Assembly (NCBI RefSeq): GCF_003515065.1
Contig: NZ_QXGH01000028.1
Span: forward strand, 1 to 64,000
Length of the DNA stretch: 64,000 bases
Reading direction: 5' to 3'
Source of the DNA: Nocardioides immobilis
Lineage (GTDB): Bacteria > Actinomycetota > Actinomycetes > Propionibacteriales > Nocardioidaceae
The translations under genes and the position numbers were made by a program. The notes under the pieces are model-generated. The model was not told the DNA's origin. It searched no databases and worked only from the letters and a program-made list of their open reading frames with translations. The stretch's first letter is position 1, and every line of letters begins with the position of its first letter. Positions 1 through 9,160 of the stretch are shown here, piece by piece.

Positions 1-80
1 CCCACGACCAAGACCCGGAGAACCGGCGGCACCAGCGCCGGCGATCGCGCACGCCCGAAACGGATCCCGATCAGCGCCAC
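1..80 (-). CDS. Possible start of a membrane protein leaving the left edge
   Basis: On the minus strand a GTG at 80 opens a frame running off the left edge. It encodes about 26 residues rich in Ile, Val and Leu with interspersed Arg, like the start of a membrane protein. It would begin 42 nt after the amidase stop in the same direction. The alternative plus-strand frame ending at 126 is Arg/Pro-rich and looks like a shadow. Too short to identify. Confidence 0.2.
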   Translation of the reverse strand, partial: MALIGIRFGRARSPALVPPVLRVLVV

Positions 81-122
81 GGCACCGAACCGCTCAGCGA
101 GCCGCCCCGTGAAACGTCGAGG

Positions 123-1523
123 CTAGGCGTCTCCCGTCGTCCCACGTGCCCCGCTCACCAGCGGCCACGGGCGCGCCGCCTCGAGCTGGGCGCTGAGGCT
201 CAGCAGGGTCGGCTCGTCGTCGAGGCGGCCGACCAGCTGGACCGACAACGGCAGGCCGTCGGGGCCGAGCCCGCACGGTACGGCGGCCGCGGGGTTGCCG
301 GTCACGTTCCACAGCGCCGTGTAGGCGATCGCGGGGGTCGACCTCAGCGCCGCCGTCAGCGCGTTCGCGCCCTCGAGCACCCCGACCTTCGGCGGCCGGT
401 TGGCGGTGACGGGGGTGAGGAGGACGTCGTACTCGTCGAAGACGCGGTTGGCCTTCGCGCTGACCCGCTCGGTCTGGCGCAGCGCCCACTCGATGACGCG
501 GGGCCGCACCCAGAAGCCCAGCCGGTAGGCCTGTCGGATCGAGGGCTCGAGCCGTTCGTAGTGCTCGACCGCGTCGGCCTCGGTCCGGATCCCGGCGAAG
601 AACTGGGGCACGAACGCCGCCGCCGGGTCCGGGAGCCCCGCGTCGACCTGGCGGACGTCGTGGCCGAGCTCGGTCAAGAGCCGGGCGGTGTCCTCGACCG
701 CCTGCACGTGCAGCGGGTGCGGGCGGACGCCCTTGCTGGTCGGCTTCACGGTCCACCCGATCCGCAGCCGGCCGGGCTCGCGCGACGCGGCCTCGACGAA
801 GCTGCCGGTCTCGGCCGCGTGAAAGCGGTCCCCGTCGTGGCTGCCGCGGATCACGTCGTAGACGAGGGCCGAGTCCAGCACCGACCTGGTCAGCGGCCCG
901 ATCACACCGAGCGCCCACCACAGGTGCGGGTTCGGGGCGGTGGACACCCGTCCGCGCTGCGGCTTGAGGCCGAAGAGACCGCAGTACGACGCCGGGATCC
1001 GGATCGAGCCGCCGCCGTCTCCCCCGATCCCGGTCGGGACCATGCCGGAGGCGACGGCGACCGCCGTACCGCCGCTGGAGCCGCCGGGCGTGTGCGCCGG
1101 GTCCCACGGATTGCGCGCCGGACCGAGGCTCCGCGGCTCGGTGTAGGGCCAGGCCCCGAACTCGGGCATCGAGGTCTTGCCCACGATCACCGCTCCCGCG
1201 GCCCGCAGCCGCCGGACGACCTCCGAGTCGGCAGCGGCCGGCGTGGTGTTGGCCTTGCCGCCGAAGGTGGTGACGCAGCCCTCGACGTCGTTCTCCTCCT
1301 TGATCGCGATCGGTACGCCGTGCAGCGGCCCCAGCGGGGCCGCCGCGTCGTCCCGGGTCGCGGCCTCGGCCCGGGCCCGGTCGGCGAGCACGACCGAGAA
1401 GGCGTTGAGCTCAGGGTTGCGGCTGTCGATGGCGTCGAGACACGCCTCGACCGCTTGTACGGCGGTCAGCTCGCCGGCCGCGATCCGGCCGGCCGTCTCG
1501 GCAACACCCCAGGTAGTGGTCAT
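123..1523 (-). CDS. Amidase-signature family amidohydrolase
   Basis: A 466-residue protein of the amidase signature family, which hydrolyses C-N amide bonds with a Ser-cisSer-Lys triad. The triad can be placed: Lys75 in GVPIAIKE, Ser149 in PGGSSGG, and nucleophile Ser173 in GGDGGGSIRIP. Length is normal for the family. The start is ATG at 1523. No signal peptide is visible, so it is probably cytoplasmic. It could be an aryl or acyl amidase; the GatA subunit is less likely because no gatB or gatC lies nearby. The gene runs the same way as the cupin/oxidase pair upstream with only a short gap (1524-1560), so cotranscription is possible. Substrate unknown. Confidence 0.9.
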   Translation of the reverse strand: MTTTWGVAETAGRIAAGELTAVQAVEACLDAIDSRNPELNAFSVVLADRARAEAATRDDAAAPLGPLHGVPIAIKEENDVEGCVTTFGGKANTTPAAADSEVVRRLRAAGAVIVGKTSMPEFGAWPYTEPRSLGPARNPWDPAHTPGGSSGGTAVAVASGMVPTGIGGDGGGSIRIPASYCGLFGLKPQRGRVSTAPNPHLWWALGVIGPLTRSVLDSALVYDVIRGSHDGDRFHAAETGSFVEAASREPGRLRIGWTVKPTSKGVRPHPLHVQAVEDTARLLTELGHDVRQVDAGLPDPAAAFVPQFFAGIRTEADAVEHYERLEPSIRQAYRLGFWVRPRVIEWALRQTERVSAKANRVFDEYDVLLTPVTANRPPKVGVLEGANALTAALRSTPAIAYTALWNVTGNPAAAVPCGLGPDGLPLSVQLVGRLDDEPTLLSLSAQLEAARPWPLVSGARGTTGDA

Positions 1524-1560
1524 CGCCGCAGACTACGGCTGCGCCCGTCGTGCCGGGTCT

Positions 1561-1917
1561 TCATCGGAGCCCGATCCTCCGGTCGAACCCACCGGGCGCG
1601 TGGATGTTGAGGATCCGCACGTCGGTCGCGCCGTTGTTGACGATCGCGTGGGGGGTGCCGTCGGGGATCAGCACGAAGGTGCCGGCCCCGGCCGCCACCT
1701 CCCGGCCGTCCTCGCCGAGGGTGACCGACAGCGTGCCGTCGAGGACGAGGAACGAGTCGTCCTCGGCCCGGTGCACGTGGCGCTCGACGCCCTGGCCCGG
1801 CCCGAGCGTGACGATCCCCAGGTTGAAGAACGGGGTGTCCGTCGTACGGGCGAGGAACTCGACGTTGCCGAAGCGGTGCCCCTGTCCCGGCTCCACCACC
1901 ACGACCGGCCGGCTCAT
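1561..1917 (-). CDS. Small cupin-domain protein
   Basis: A 118-residue single-domain cupin. It carries the two cupin motifs: a His-rich stretch (VERHVHRAEDDSFLVLDG) and a second strand set (FVLIPDGTPHAIVNNG). These normally hold one metal ion in a beta barrel. The ATG at 1917 is chosen because it overlaps the stop of the upstream oxidase as ATGA, which indicates translational coupling. An in-frame upstream extension is possible but would run back into the oxidase gene. The role is not predictable from sequence; it could be a small dioxygenase, an isomerase or a binding protein serving the oxidase. Confidence 0.88.
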   Translation of the reverse strand: MSRPVVVVEPGQGHRFGNVEFLARTTDTPFFNLGIVTLGPGQGVERHVHRAEDDSFLVLDGTLSVTLGEDGREVAAGAGTFVLIPDGTPHAIVNNGATDVRILNIHAPGGFDRRIGLR

Positions 1918-3203
1918 CGCGCACCTGCCGGTGTGGAGGCGGCGTCGATCGCCGCGTGGCCGGCGAAGTTGGCCAGGCTGGTACCGGTCGACCACGGCGC
2001 CAGCGCGTCGACCACCCGGGTCGTGACGTCGTGCGCGGCCGCCAGCAGCGGCGGCGGTGCCGGCGCGATGGCCACCAACGAGAACGCGCCGTCCCGACCG
2101 GTCACTGCGTTCGGCACCGGCGCGGACCGGCCGAGCGCGCCGCCCATCAGCCGCACCTCGGCGACGGCCAGCGGGACGTCGACGTCGGGACCGGCCACGC
2201 CGAGCAGGGTGTCGACCAGCTCACCGGGCATCGAGTGCAGGAGTCCCCCGCGGGTCACTGCCGGCATCGGCTCCGGCGGGTCCATGTGGATGCTGTCGAC
2301 CTCGGCGTAGGACATCGGGCGGACCGAGTCGAGGGCGGGCACGGCCACGCGGCGCAGCGGCGCCAGGAGCGCTTCGCCCTGCGCGGGCGAGCCGAGGAAG
2401 GCGAACCGGACGGCCAGGCTGACGACGCCTCGCAACGGCGGCGGTACGTCGTCGATCGGAGGCAGTCGCAGCAGGGCCACCGAGGTGGTGACGTCCTCCG
2501 GCATCGTCGGCGCCCAGGTCGCCCAGGCGTGCAGCACCTCCTCGACGGCGGGCCCGGTGAAGAACAGCGCGCCGCCGAAGAACGCGGGCACCGGGACCAG
2601 GTCGAACTCGAGCGCGGTGGCGATGCCGAACCTGCTCTGGCCGCCCCGCACCGCCCAGAACAGCTCGGGGTCGGTCCGGTCGGTGACCGTCCGGATCTCG
2701 CCATCGGCGGTCACCAGCACGACCGATCGGACGTGGTCGGCCGCGAAGCCGTGCCGGCGCGCGAGCAGGCCCATCCCGCCGCCGAGTGTGTAGCCGACGA
2801 CCCCGACACCCGAGGACGAGCCGGACAGCGGCGCGAGTCCGTGCGGCACAGCGGCGTCGATGACGGACCGCCAGCGCACCCCCGCCTCGACCCGCGCCCG
2901 ACGGGCCACCGGGTCGACGGCGACGCCCTGCATGCCCTTGGTGGAGACGAGCACCGAGCCGACCGACGGCGCGACCGCGCCGTGCCCGGTGGCCTGGACC
3001 GCCACCGGCAGGCCTTCGTCGTTGGCGTGGCGGACAGCAGCCGCCACGTCCTGCGCGGTGCGCGCCGCGACCACGACTGCCGGCTGGTGGCTGACAGCGG
3101 TGTTGAACCCGGCTGCCTCGGCCACGGCGCCGGCGTACGCGCCGTCGTACACCCTGCCGGTGAGCTGTCGCGCGAGCCGCTCGCGCGCAGACGTCGATCC
3201 CAT
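1914..3203 (-). CDS. FAD-binding oxidoreductase, berberine-bridge/PCMH type
   Basis: A 429-residue flavoprotein with an N-terminal PCMH FAD-binding fold (about residues 40-210). The QATGHGAV segment holds the usual His for 8-alpha attachment of FAD. The second attachment Cys found in bicovalent members appears replaced by Ala (HGFAADHV), so single covalent attachment is expected. The C-terminal BBE-like tail is short, ending soon after SLANFAGH. The ATG at 3203 was chosen because AGGAGGAA lies 6-7 nt upstream. Such enzymes oxidise alcohols, sugars or amines with O2. It overlaps the cupin gene by 4 nt. Substrate unknown. Confidence 0.88.
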   Translation of the reverse strand: MGSTSARERLARQLTGRVYDGAYAGAVAEAAGFNTAVSHQPAVVVAARTAQDVAAAVRHANDEGLPVAVQATGHGAVAPSVGSVLVSTKGMQGVAVDPVARRARVEAGVRWRSVIDAAVPHGLAPLSGSSSGVGVVGYTLGGGMGLLARRHGFAADHVRSVVLVTADGEIRTVTDRTDPELFWAVRGGQSRFGIATALEFDLVPVPAFFGGALFFTGPAVEEVLHAWATWAPTMPEDVTTSVALLRLPPIDDVPPPLRGVVSLAVRFAFLGSPAQGEALLAPLRRVAVPALDSVRPMSYAEVDSIHMDPPEPMPAVTRGGLLHSMPGELVDTLLGVAGPDVDVPLAVAEVRLMGGALGRSAPVPNAVTGRDGAFSLVAIAPAPPPLLAAAHDVTTRVVDALAPWSTGTSLANFAGHAAIDAASTPAGAR

Positions 3204-3320
3204 CTCAGTTCCTCCTCGTCGCCTCCGCACGGTGCGGATCGGCATGGCGACGACGCTGGGCCTAAGGGGTGCCCTCAGACCTGAGGAATTCGCGCAGTCC
3301 CGCCTCAGAGACGGGCCGGC

Positions 3321-6260
3321 TCAGGGGACGTCCAGCAGTCCGCGACGTCGAGCCACGGTGACCGCCTCGGTGCGGCTGGAGACGTTGAGCTTGGTCATCA
3401 GGTTGCTCAGGTGCACGCTGGCGGTCTTCTCGCTGATGAACAGCCGCTTCCCGATCTCGCGGTTCGTCATCCCCTCGGCGACCAGGGTGAGCACCTCCCG
3501 CTCCCTGCCGGTCAGGACCGCGTCGGTAGAGGTGGCAGCGCCGGCGAGGCGGGCCTGGCTGATGGTGGCCGCGACTGCCCGTTGCAGCGGCGCGGCCTGC
3601 ATCTGCTGCGCCGACGCCGCGGCGGCGAGCGCGTGGGGGCGGGCGCCGTCACGGTTGCCCGCGGCGACCAGCGCGTCGGCCAGCCGCCAGCGACAACGGG
3701 CCTGCTCGTAGACGTGCCCGTAGCCGAACGCGTCGAGCGCCTGCTGCCACAGCTCGACCCCTGGCTCGTCCCGCAGCCGGGCGTGCTCGGCCCGTGCGCG
3801 GGCGTGCCAGGCGCGTCCTTCCGGGCCCAGCTCCCCCGGCCTCCCGCGCCCGCCCTCGACGATCCGCTCGACGCGCTGGAGGAGCACGTCCCCCTGCCGG
3901 AGCGCTGCGGTCGCGCCCGCGTCGTCGCGCCGTTGGCGGCAGTACGACGCGCGGTCGGCCAACGCTCCGAGCGCGATCGCCGAGAGCCACAGGCCGCCGT
4001 ACATCCCCTCGCCGGCGACAGCGTCGAGGTGGGACTGGGCGCGCTCGGCGACCGCCACTGCCGCGTCGGAGTCGCCTTCCCAGGCGAGCAGGTCCGCCTC
4101 GCAACCGCCGGCGACCAGCGCTACCTGCGGGTGCACGCTCCAGCTCTCGCGCAGGGCAGCCAGCCGCGGCGCGGCGTCGGGAAGCCCGCCGGCGACCACG
4201 GCGTAGCAGCTCACGGCGGCCAGCCGGGCGGCCGCGACGTCCGGCGGTTCGCTCTCCGGCGCCTGGGCTGCCTTCAGGCTGCCGTCGAGGTCGCCGGAGA
4301 CGTAGAGCGCGACCGTGCTCAGCAGCCGCAGCTCGATGCCCGGGTTGCTCCACCGCAGGCCGGTCTCGGCCACCCGGGTCATCGCTGCTCCGAGCACCGG
4401 GAGCGACCCGGTGACGTCGCCGTTGTAGTAGTGGAGGGACGCCAGCAAGTAGTGTGCCCGCAGCTCGGCGGTCAGCTCCCCGGCATCGCGCGCCAGCCGC
4501 AGGGCAGTGTCTAGGCGGTCGGCCGCGGCCACCCGGTCGCCGGCAACCTCGTCGAGGAACGCCGCCGTCGTGAGCACCTCCACCTCGAGGCCGGTCGCGC
4601 CCGCGGCCCTGGCCTCGACCAGCGCCCGCTCGGCCACCGGGCGGGCCTCGTCGGTCCGACGCTCGGCGAGCAGCGCCCTCGCGAGCGCCGCGTGCGCCAA
4701 CGCGGTCGAGCCCGGGTCGGAGCTCTCGGCCAGCCGCACGGCCTCCTCGGCCGGCCGGACCGCCTGGTCGGAGACGTCGGCCTCCACGAGCTGGTGGACC
4801 AGCTCCGCACGAGCCTCGATCCCGCCGGGCCGGTCGCCGTCGGCGTCGCAGAGACCGATCGCCCGGCCGGCCCAGTCGGTGGCCCGGGCCTGCTCGCCGG
4901 CGAGGCGCGCCGCGTGCGCCGCCCGTACGGCGACCCGGCCGTGTGCTGCTCCCGCGAGGTCGGCCGCCCCCTCGACGTCCGGCCACGCCGCGAGGGCGTG
5001 CTCGAGGTGCTGGAGCGCCTCCCCCGGGGCGCGGACAGCCATCGCCGCGTCGCCGGCGCGGACCGACCACTTCAGTGTCTTCGGTGCGTCCTGCGCCTCC
5101 TGGTAGTGGTGCGCGATCCCGGCAGCAGGTGCAGAGCCGGCCACGCCCGCCTCGAGGGCCGCGGCATGAGCGGCGTGCAGCCGCGCGCGCTCGCCGGGGA
5201 GCAGGTCGCCGTAGATCGCCGCGCGCAGCAGGTCGTGCGCGAAGACGTAGCCCGCCCCGTCCGGCGTCAGCAATCCCTCGGCCACGGCGGCCCGCACCGC
5301 CTCGTCGAGGCGGGCGTCGTCGAGGTCCACGACCTCCCGCAGCAGCCGGTCCGGGACAGCACCCGCAGCCACCGCGGCGCTGCGCACCACCGCCCGGACG
5401 TCGTCGCCGAGCCCCTCCACCCTGCCGACCAGCAGGTCCGCCAGTGCGCGCGGGATCCGCGCGTCCAAGCGGCCGGTCTGCGCCACCCCGGCCGCCAGGG
5501 TCTGCACGTAGTAGGGATTCCCGCGAGTTCGGCGGTACACCTCGGCGGCGACCTCCGGGTCCGGCTCGCTCCCGAGCAGCCGGGCGACGTACTCCGTCAC
5601 CTCGGCAGGGCCGAACGGCTCGAGGTCGATCCGGCGCACCGCGGGGAGGCGACCGAGCTCGCTGAGCAGCTGCCGGGCCCGCGGCCGTGCGGCCAACCCG
5701 TCGGTGCGGACGGTCGCCACCACCAGGACCCGCTCCGTGGTCATCCGGCTGAGCAGGAACCGGAGGAAGTCCGCCGACGACGAGTCGACCCAGTGCAGGT
5801 CCTCCACGACCACGAGGACCGGTCCGCGGACGCGGCCCACGCCCGCGAGCAGCGAGGCCGTCGCATCGAAGAGCTGGAGTCGTCGCCCCTCGTCGACAGG
5901 GGTGTCGCCGGCGGACACCGGGCCGGTGATGCCGGCCAGGACCGGCAGGCCGTCGATGACCGCCGCGACGTCGGCATCGGTGGCGGCCACCGCCTCCAGG
6001 GCCCGAACCAGATCGACGATCGCGAGGTAGGGCAGGCCTGGATCGCCCAGGTCGACGCACTGGGCCCGGACGACGAGTGGTGCGGGGGGCGGAGGGTCGG
6101 TGAGCAGCGCGCGGACCAGGCGGGTCTTCCCGCCCCCGGCCTCACCGGCGACGAGGACCGCGCCGGCGTTGCCGTCGGCGGCCCTTGCCACCGACTCCCG
6201 CAGGAGGGTCAGCTCCCGCTCGCGGCCGACGAGCGGCACGTCGCCCAGGGATCCGACCAC
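3321..6260 (-). CDS. Large ATPase/LuxR-type transcriptional regulator
   Basis: About 979 residues. Order of domains: an AAA/STAND ATPase at the N terminus (VGRERE start, Walker A GEAGGGKT at about 39-46, Walker B VLVVVEDLHWVDSS), a long Ala-rich helical/TPR-like middle, and a C-terminal LuxR HTH (REREVLTLVAEGMTNREIGK followed by SEKTASVHLSNLMTKL). This is the MalT/LAL layout: ligand and ATP control activation. The frame is open further upstream, but GTG 6260 is preferred because the protein homologous to the family begins just after it and a longer form would run into the divergent crotonase. Its target is not evident; it lies between the oxidase and the crotonase and reads away from the latter. 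Confidence 0.9.
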   Translation of the reverse strand: MVGSLGDVPLVGRERELTLLRESVARAADGNAGAVLVAGEAGGGKTRLVRALLTDPPPPAPLVVRAQCVDLGDPGLPYLAIVDLVRALEAVAATDADVAAVIDGLPVLAGITGPVSAGDTPVDEGRRLQLFDATASLLAGVGRVRGPVLVVVEDLHWVDSSSADFLRFLLSRMTTERVLVVATVRTDGLAARPRARQLLSELGRLPAVRRIDLEPFGPAEVTEYVARLLGSEPDPEVAAEVYRRTRGNPYYVQTLAAGVAQTGRLDARIPRALADLLVGRVEGLGDDVRAVVRSAAVAAGAVPDRLLREVVDLDDARLDEAVRAAVAEGLLTPDGAGYVFAHDLLRAAIYGDLLPGERARLHAAHAAALEAGVAGSAPAAGIAHHYQEAQDAPKTLKWSVRAGDAAMAVRAPGEALQHLEHALAAWPDVEGAADLAGAAHGRVAVRAAHAARLAGEQARATDWAGRAIGLCDADGDRPGGIEARAELVHQLVEADVSDQAVRPAEEAVRLAESSDPGSTALAHAALARALLAERRTDEARPVAERALVEARAAGATGLEVEVLTTAAFLDEVAGDRVAAADRLDTALRLARDAGELTAELRAHYLLASLHYYNGDVTGSLPVLGAAMTRVAETGLRWSNPGIELRLLSTVALYVSGDLDGSLKAAQAPESEPPDVAAARLAAVSCYAVVAGGLPDAAPRLAALRESWSVHPQVALVAGGCEADLLAWEGDSDAAVAVAERAQSHLDAVAGEGMYGGLWLSAIALGALADRASYCRQRRDDAGATAALRQGDVLLQRVERIVEGGRGRPGELGPEGRAWHARARAEHARLRDEPGVELWQQALDAFGYGHVYEQARCRWRLADALVAAGNRDGARPHALAAAASAQQMQAAPLQRAVAATISQARLAGAATSTDAVLTGREREVLTLVAEGMTNREIGKRLFISEKTASVHLSNLMTKLNVSSRTEAVTVARRRGLLDVP

Positions 6261-6327
6261 GGCGGCATCATCCCATCCGTCGCCGGGCGGGGTGCGGCTT
6301 CTGCAGCGGCTACTAGGCTCGCGGTCC

Positions 6328-7053
6328 GTGACTGCTCTGCTGCGCGAACGCCGCGACGACGGCGTCGAGATCCTCCGGATCAACCGCCCCGACAAGCGCA
6401 ACGCGCTCGACACCGCGACGCTGCTGCTCATCAACGACGCCCTGACCGAGCTGGCCGCCGACGCCGACCTGCGGGTCGTGGTCGTCTCGACCAGCTCCAC
6501 GAACGCGCTCTGCGCGGGCGCGGACGTCGGCGAGGACCTCGACGCAGCAGGCGGCGTCGCCCGGATGGAGGCGTTCGCCGAGCTCTACCGGCTGATCGAG
6601 CAGCTGCCGGTGCCGTCGATCGCGGTCTGCGTCGGCAACTGCGTCGGCGCGGGAGCCGAGATCGTCGCCGGTTGCGACCTGCGGGTCGGAGGGGACAACC
6701 TCAAGCTGGCCTGGGCCGGCGCGCGGCTGGGCGTCCCGGTGGGTCCGGCCCGGCTGACGCAGCTGATCGGGCTGTCCCGCGCGAAGGACCTGATCTACAC
6801 CGGCCGTCCGATCGGCATGGAGGAGGCGGCGTCGTACGGGCTGTTCCAGCGCACCGCTGCCGCTGCCGACGCGGAGGCCGCCGCGCTCGACCTCGCGACC
6901 GACCTGGTCCGGCAGTCGGCCGGGGGCGTCCGGGTGCTGAAGCAGATGTTCCGCGAGCTCGAGGACTCGGCCCGGCGGGTCAGCTACGAGAACGAGCGGC
7001 TGATCGACTTCCAGCGCCACGGGTCCGGGCTGCCGCAGGGCACGGCCCCCTGA
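6328..7053 (+). CDS. Enoyl-CoA hydratase/isomerase family protein
   Basis: A 241-residue crotonase-fold protein starting at GTG 6328. The oxyanion-hole segments NALCAGADVG and GNCVGAGAEIVAGCD are present, and the Glu of GAGAEIV matches the first catalytic Glu of hydratases. The second usual Glu is absent: the matching segment reads AWAGARLGVPVG. Water addition may therefore be impaired, and the enzyme could act as an isomerase, hydrolase or other crotonase. It is divergent from the LuxR regulator with a 67-bp gap, so the regulator may control it. No CoA ligase is adjacent. Confident of fold, not of reaction. Confidence 0.88.
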   Translation: MTALLRERRDDGVEILRINRPDKRNALDTATLLLINDALTELAADADLRVVVVSTSSTNALCAGADVGEDLDAAGGVARMEAFAELYRLIEQLPVPSIAVCVGNCVGAGAEIVAGCDLRVGGDNLKLAWAGARLGVPVGPARLTQLIGLSRAKDLIYTGRPIGMEEAASYGLFQRTAAAADAEAAALDLATDLVRQSAGGVRVLKQMFRELEDSARRVSYENERLIDFQRHGSGLPQGTAP

Positions 7054-7095
7054 CGGGCCGCTGGGTACGGCGGGCGGTCGCGATCTGTGGCCGAC

Positions 7096-7346
7096 GCCCG
7101 GTTGAGGTGCACGGTGCCACCCGTCGGTTGAGGTGCGAGGCGCGCCAGCGCCGAGCCTCGAAACCAGGGCGAAGCCCGGTGGTCGAGGCGCGAGGAGCCG
7201 CCCTCCGGTCTAGGCGCGAGGAGTACAGCGCGCCGCTGGTCGAGGCGCGAGGCGCCGCCCGCTGGTCAAGGAGCGAGGAGTACGGCGCGCCGCTGGTCGA
7301 GGTGCGGGGCGCGCTAGCGCCAAGCCTCGAAACCAAGGCCCTCGCA
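7096..7346. repeat. Cluster of GAGGCGCGAGG / CGAAACC repeat elements
   Basis: The 397-bp stretch before the HNH gene (7054-7450) has no gene but contains a mosaic of short repeats. Two copies end in AGCCTCGAAACCA (near 7166 and 7335), each preceded by a GCGCGCYAGCGCC self-complementary block. Several GGTyGAGGYGCGAGG units lie between, and GAGGAGTACRGCGCGCCGCTG occurs twice (from about 7219 and 7277). A copy in opposite orientation lies after the gene (about 8910-8956). Confidence 0.75.
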
Positions 7347-7450
7347 CCCGGCGAGCCACCTGTGGTCCACAGCCCAGATTGACGAACCGCCTGTCCACAG
7401 GCGGGTTCTGAGCGTTTCGATGTGTCGGTGGTCCCATATTGAATAGGGCT

Positions 7451-8848
7451 ATGGATCTCGGGACCGCACCCCTCTTCGACCTCTCCGCCCCGGTGGCGGA
7501 CGAGGCCGTCGAGCCCGCTCCGGTGACGCGTTCGCAGGAGCTGCTGGCGGAGATCCGCGACCGCCGTGCGGTGATCTCCGAGCAGGAGATCGCGACCGTC
7601 CGCGCGGTCGCCGAGTGGGCCGGCGAGCACGTCGTCGCCGACGAAGGCGACGCTTCGACGATCACCGAGCGGGGTTTCGACACCGGGCTCCCGGTCGCCG
7701 GCCCCGGTGCCCCGCTGATCAGTGACTTCGCGGTGATGGAGCTCTCCGCGCTGCTGGGCCGGTCGTTGGACGCCGGCCGCTCCTATGTGGGTCAGGTCGT
7801 CGAGCTGGCCTACCGGCTCCCCACTACCTGGGCCCGGGTGCTGGAGGGGCGGGTGCCGGTGTGGAAGGCACTGCGGATCGCGGAGTCCACCCGCACCCTG
7901 CCCGCCGACGCCGCGGGGTTCGTGGACCGGCAGCTCGCACCCATCGCCCACGGGGTCTCCTGGGCGCAGATCGACCGGCTGGTCGAGGAAGCCCTGGTCC
8001 GCTACGACCCGGCCGCGGCCGAGGAGAAGCGGCGCGACGCTCAGGAGACCCGGCACGTCGACATCGACCTCGACCGGGTCGGGTTCGACGGCACCGCCGA
8101 GGTCACCGCCACCCTCGACATCGCCGACGCCCTCGACCTCGAGACCGCGGTCGCCCGCCGCGCCAAGCTGCTCGGCCAGCTCGGCTGCGAGGACTCCCTC
8201 GATGTGCGCCGCGCGGTCGCGCTCGGGGAGATCGCCCGCCACGACCTCGCCCTCGACCTCCAGATCGTCGATCCCGACACCGGAGAGACCACCCACACCG
8301 CCCCCGGCCGCAGGGTCGAGCTGATCGTCCACCTCAACGACACCAGCGACCACACGGCCGACGGCGCGGTCGGCCGGTTCGCCAACACCCGCACCCCGAT
8401 CAGCCCGGAGCAGATCAAGGAATGGATGGGCACCCCGGGCACCAGCGTGCTCGTGCGGCCCGTGATCGACCTCAACGGCCACCAGCCCGTGGACTCCTAC
8501 GAGATCCCCGACCGGATCCGCCGCCAAGTCACCCTGGCCGACCACCACTGCACCTACCCCTACTGCACCCGACCCGCCGAACGCTGCGACCTCGACCACA
8601 ACATCCCCCACACCCAGGGCGGACCAACGTGTCGATGCAACCTGAACCCGAAGTGCCGAGGCCACCACCGGTACAAGACCTCAGGACTCGCGACCTGCCG
8701 GGTCCTCTCACCCGGCACCTACCTGTGGACCCTGCCCAGCGGCCTGTACCTGGTCGACCCCACCGGCACCTACGACCTCACCCCCCGACCCGGCACCACC
8801 CAGCCGACCGAGCCGCCGACCGACCCGGCCGACCCACCCGACGAGTAG
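7451..8848 (+). CDS. DUF222 / HNH endonuclease domain protein (13E12 repeat family)
   Basis: A 465-residue protein with an N-terminal helical DUF222 region (about 50-330) and a C-terminal HNH nuclease fold: YPYCTRPAERCDLDHNIPH, then the zinc-type CRCNLNPKCRGHHRYK. These proteins are multicopy in actinobacteria and may act as selfish or DNA-modifying nucleases; their function is not established. ATG 7451 is chosen; an in-frame TTG at 7439 would add four residues. The gene is flanked on both sides by related short repeats in opposite orientation, so the gene plus repeats may behave as one unit. The C-terminal 30 residues are Pro/Thr-rich and probably disordered. Confidence 0.92.
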   Translation: MDLGTAPLFDLSAPVADEAVEPAPVTRSQELLAEIRDRRAVISEQEIATVRAVAEWAGEHVVADEGDASTITERGFDTGLPVAGPGAPLISDFAVMELSALLGRSLDAGRSYVGQVVELAYRLPTTWARVLEGRVPVWKALRIAESTRTLPADAAGFVDRQLAPIAHGVSWAQIDRLVEEALVRYDPAAAEEKRRDAQETRHVDIDLDRVGFDGTAEVTATLDIADALDLETAVARRAKLLGQLGCEDSLDVRRAVALGEIARHDLALDLQIVDPDTGETTHTAPGRRVELIVHLNDTSDHTADGAVGRFANTRTPISPEQIKEWMGTPGTSVLVRPVIDLNGHQPVDSYEIPDRIRRQVTLADHHCTYPYCTRPAERCDLDHNIPHTQGGPTCRCNLNPKCRGHHRYKTSGLATCRVLSPGTYLWTLPSGLYLVDPTGTYDLTPRPGTTQPTEPPTDPADPPDE

Positions 8849-8863
8849 CCACCGAGCCCCGCA

Positions 8864-8890
8864 CCCCGCCACCTGGTTCCACCGGCGGGG
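8864..8890 (+). terminator. Possible hairpin terminator after the HNH gene
   Basis: CCCCGCC and GGCGGGG form a 7-bp stem with a 13-nt loop, 16 nt after the stop codon. No T-run follows, as is common in high-GC actinobacteria. Confidence 0.4.
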
Positions 8891-8909
8891 CTATCGGCGC
8901 GCTCAAGGG

Positions 8910-8956
8910 GTCGTTTCGAGGCTCCTCGCTGCGCTCGTCGCACCTCAACCACCGCG
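8910..8956. repeat. Inverted copy of the HNH-flanking repeat
   Basis: GTTTCGAGGCTCCTCG, followed by CGTCGCACCTCAACCACC, is the reverse complement of the element type found before the HNH gene, where GTTGAGGTGCGAGG leads to GAGCCTCGAAACC. The rest of the 312-bp gap to 9161 holds no gene I can support; it is GC-rich and contains one more ACCTCGACCACC-like unit. Confidence 0.7.
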
Positions 8957-9160
8957 CGCCCGGCCGCCGACCTCGACCACCCGCCGTACCTGCTCCGACC
9001 GCGACCACAGCGAGCACCTCCGACCTCGCCGCGCCCTCCCTGGCGCGCGACCAAGTGCCGCAACCCACGACGGCGCGCCACCACGCTTCCTTCGAAAACC
9101 TCAACGATCCGCCAGCCGACGACTGCGAGCGCGCCTGCCTGGAAGACCCGCGCCAGGTCC

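Noticed and set aside
4692..7382. Long plus-strand open frame opposite the LuxR regulator and crotonase
   Set aside because: Low-complexity Arg/Gly/Pro composition typical of high-GC antisense frames; it conflicts with two clear genes.
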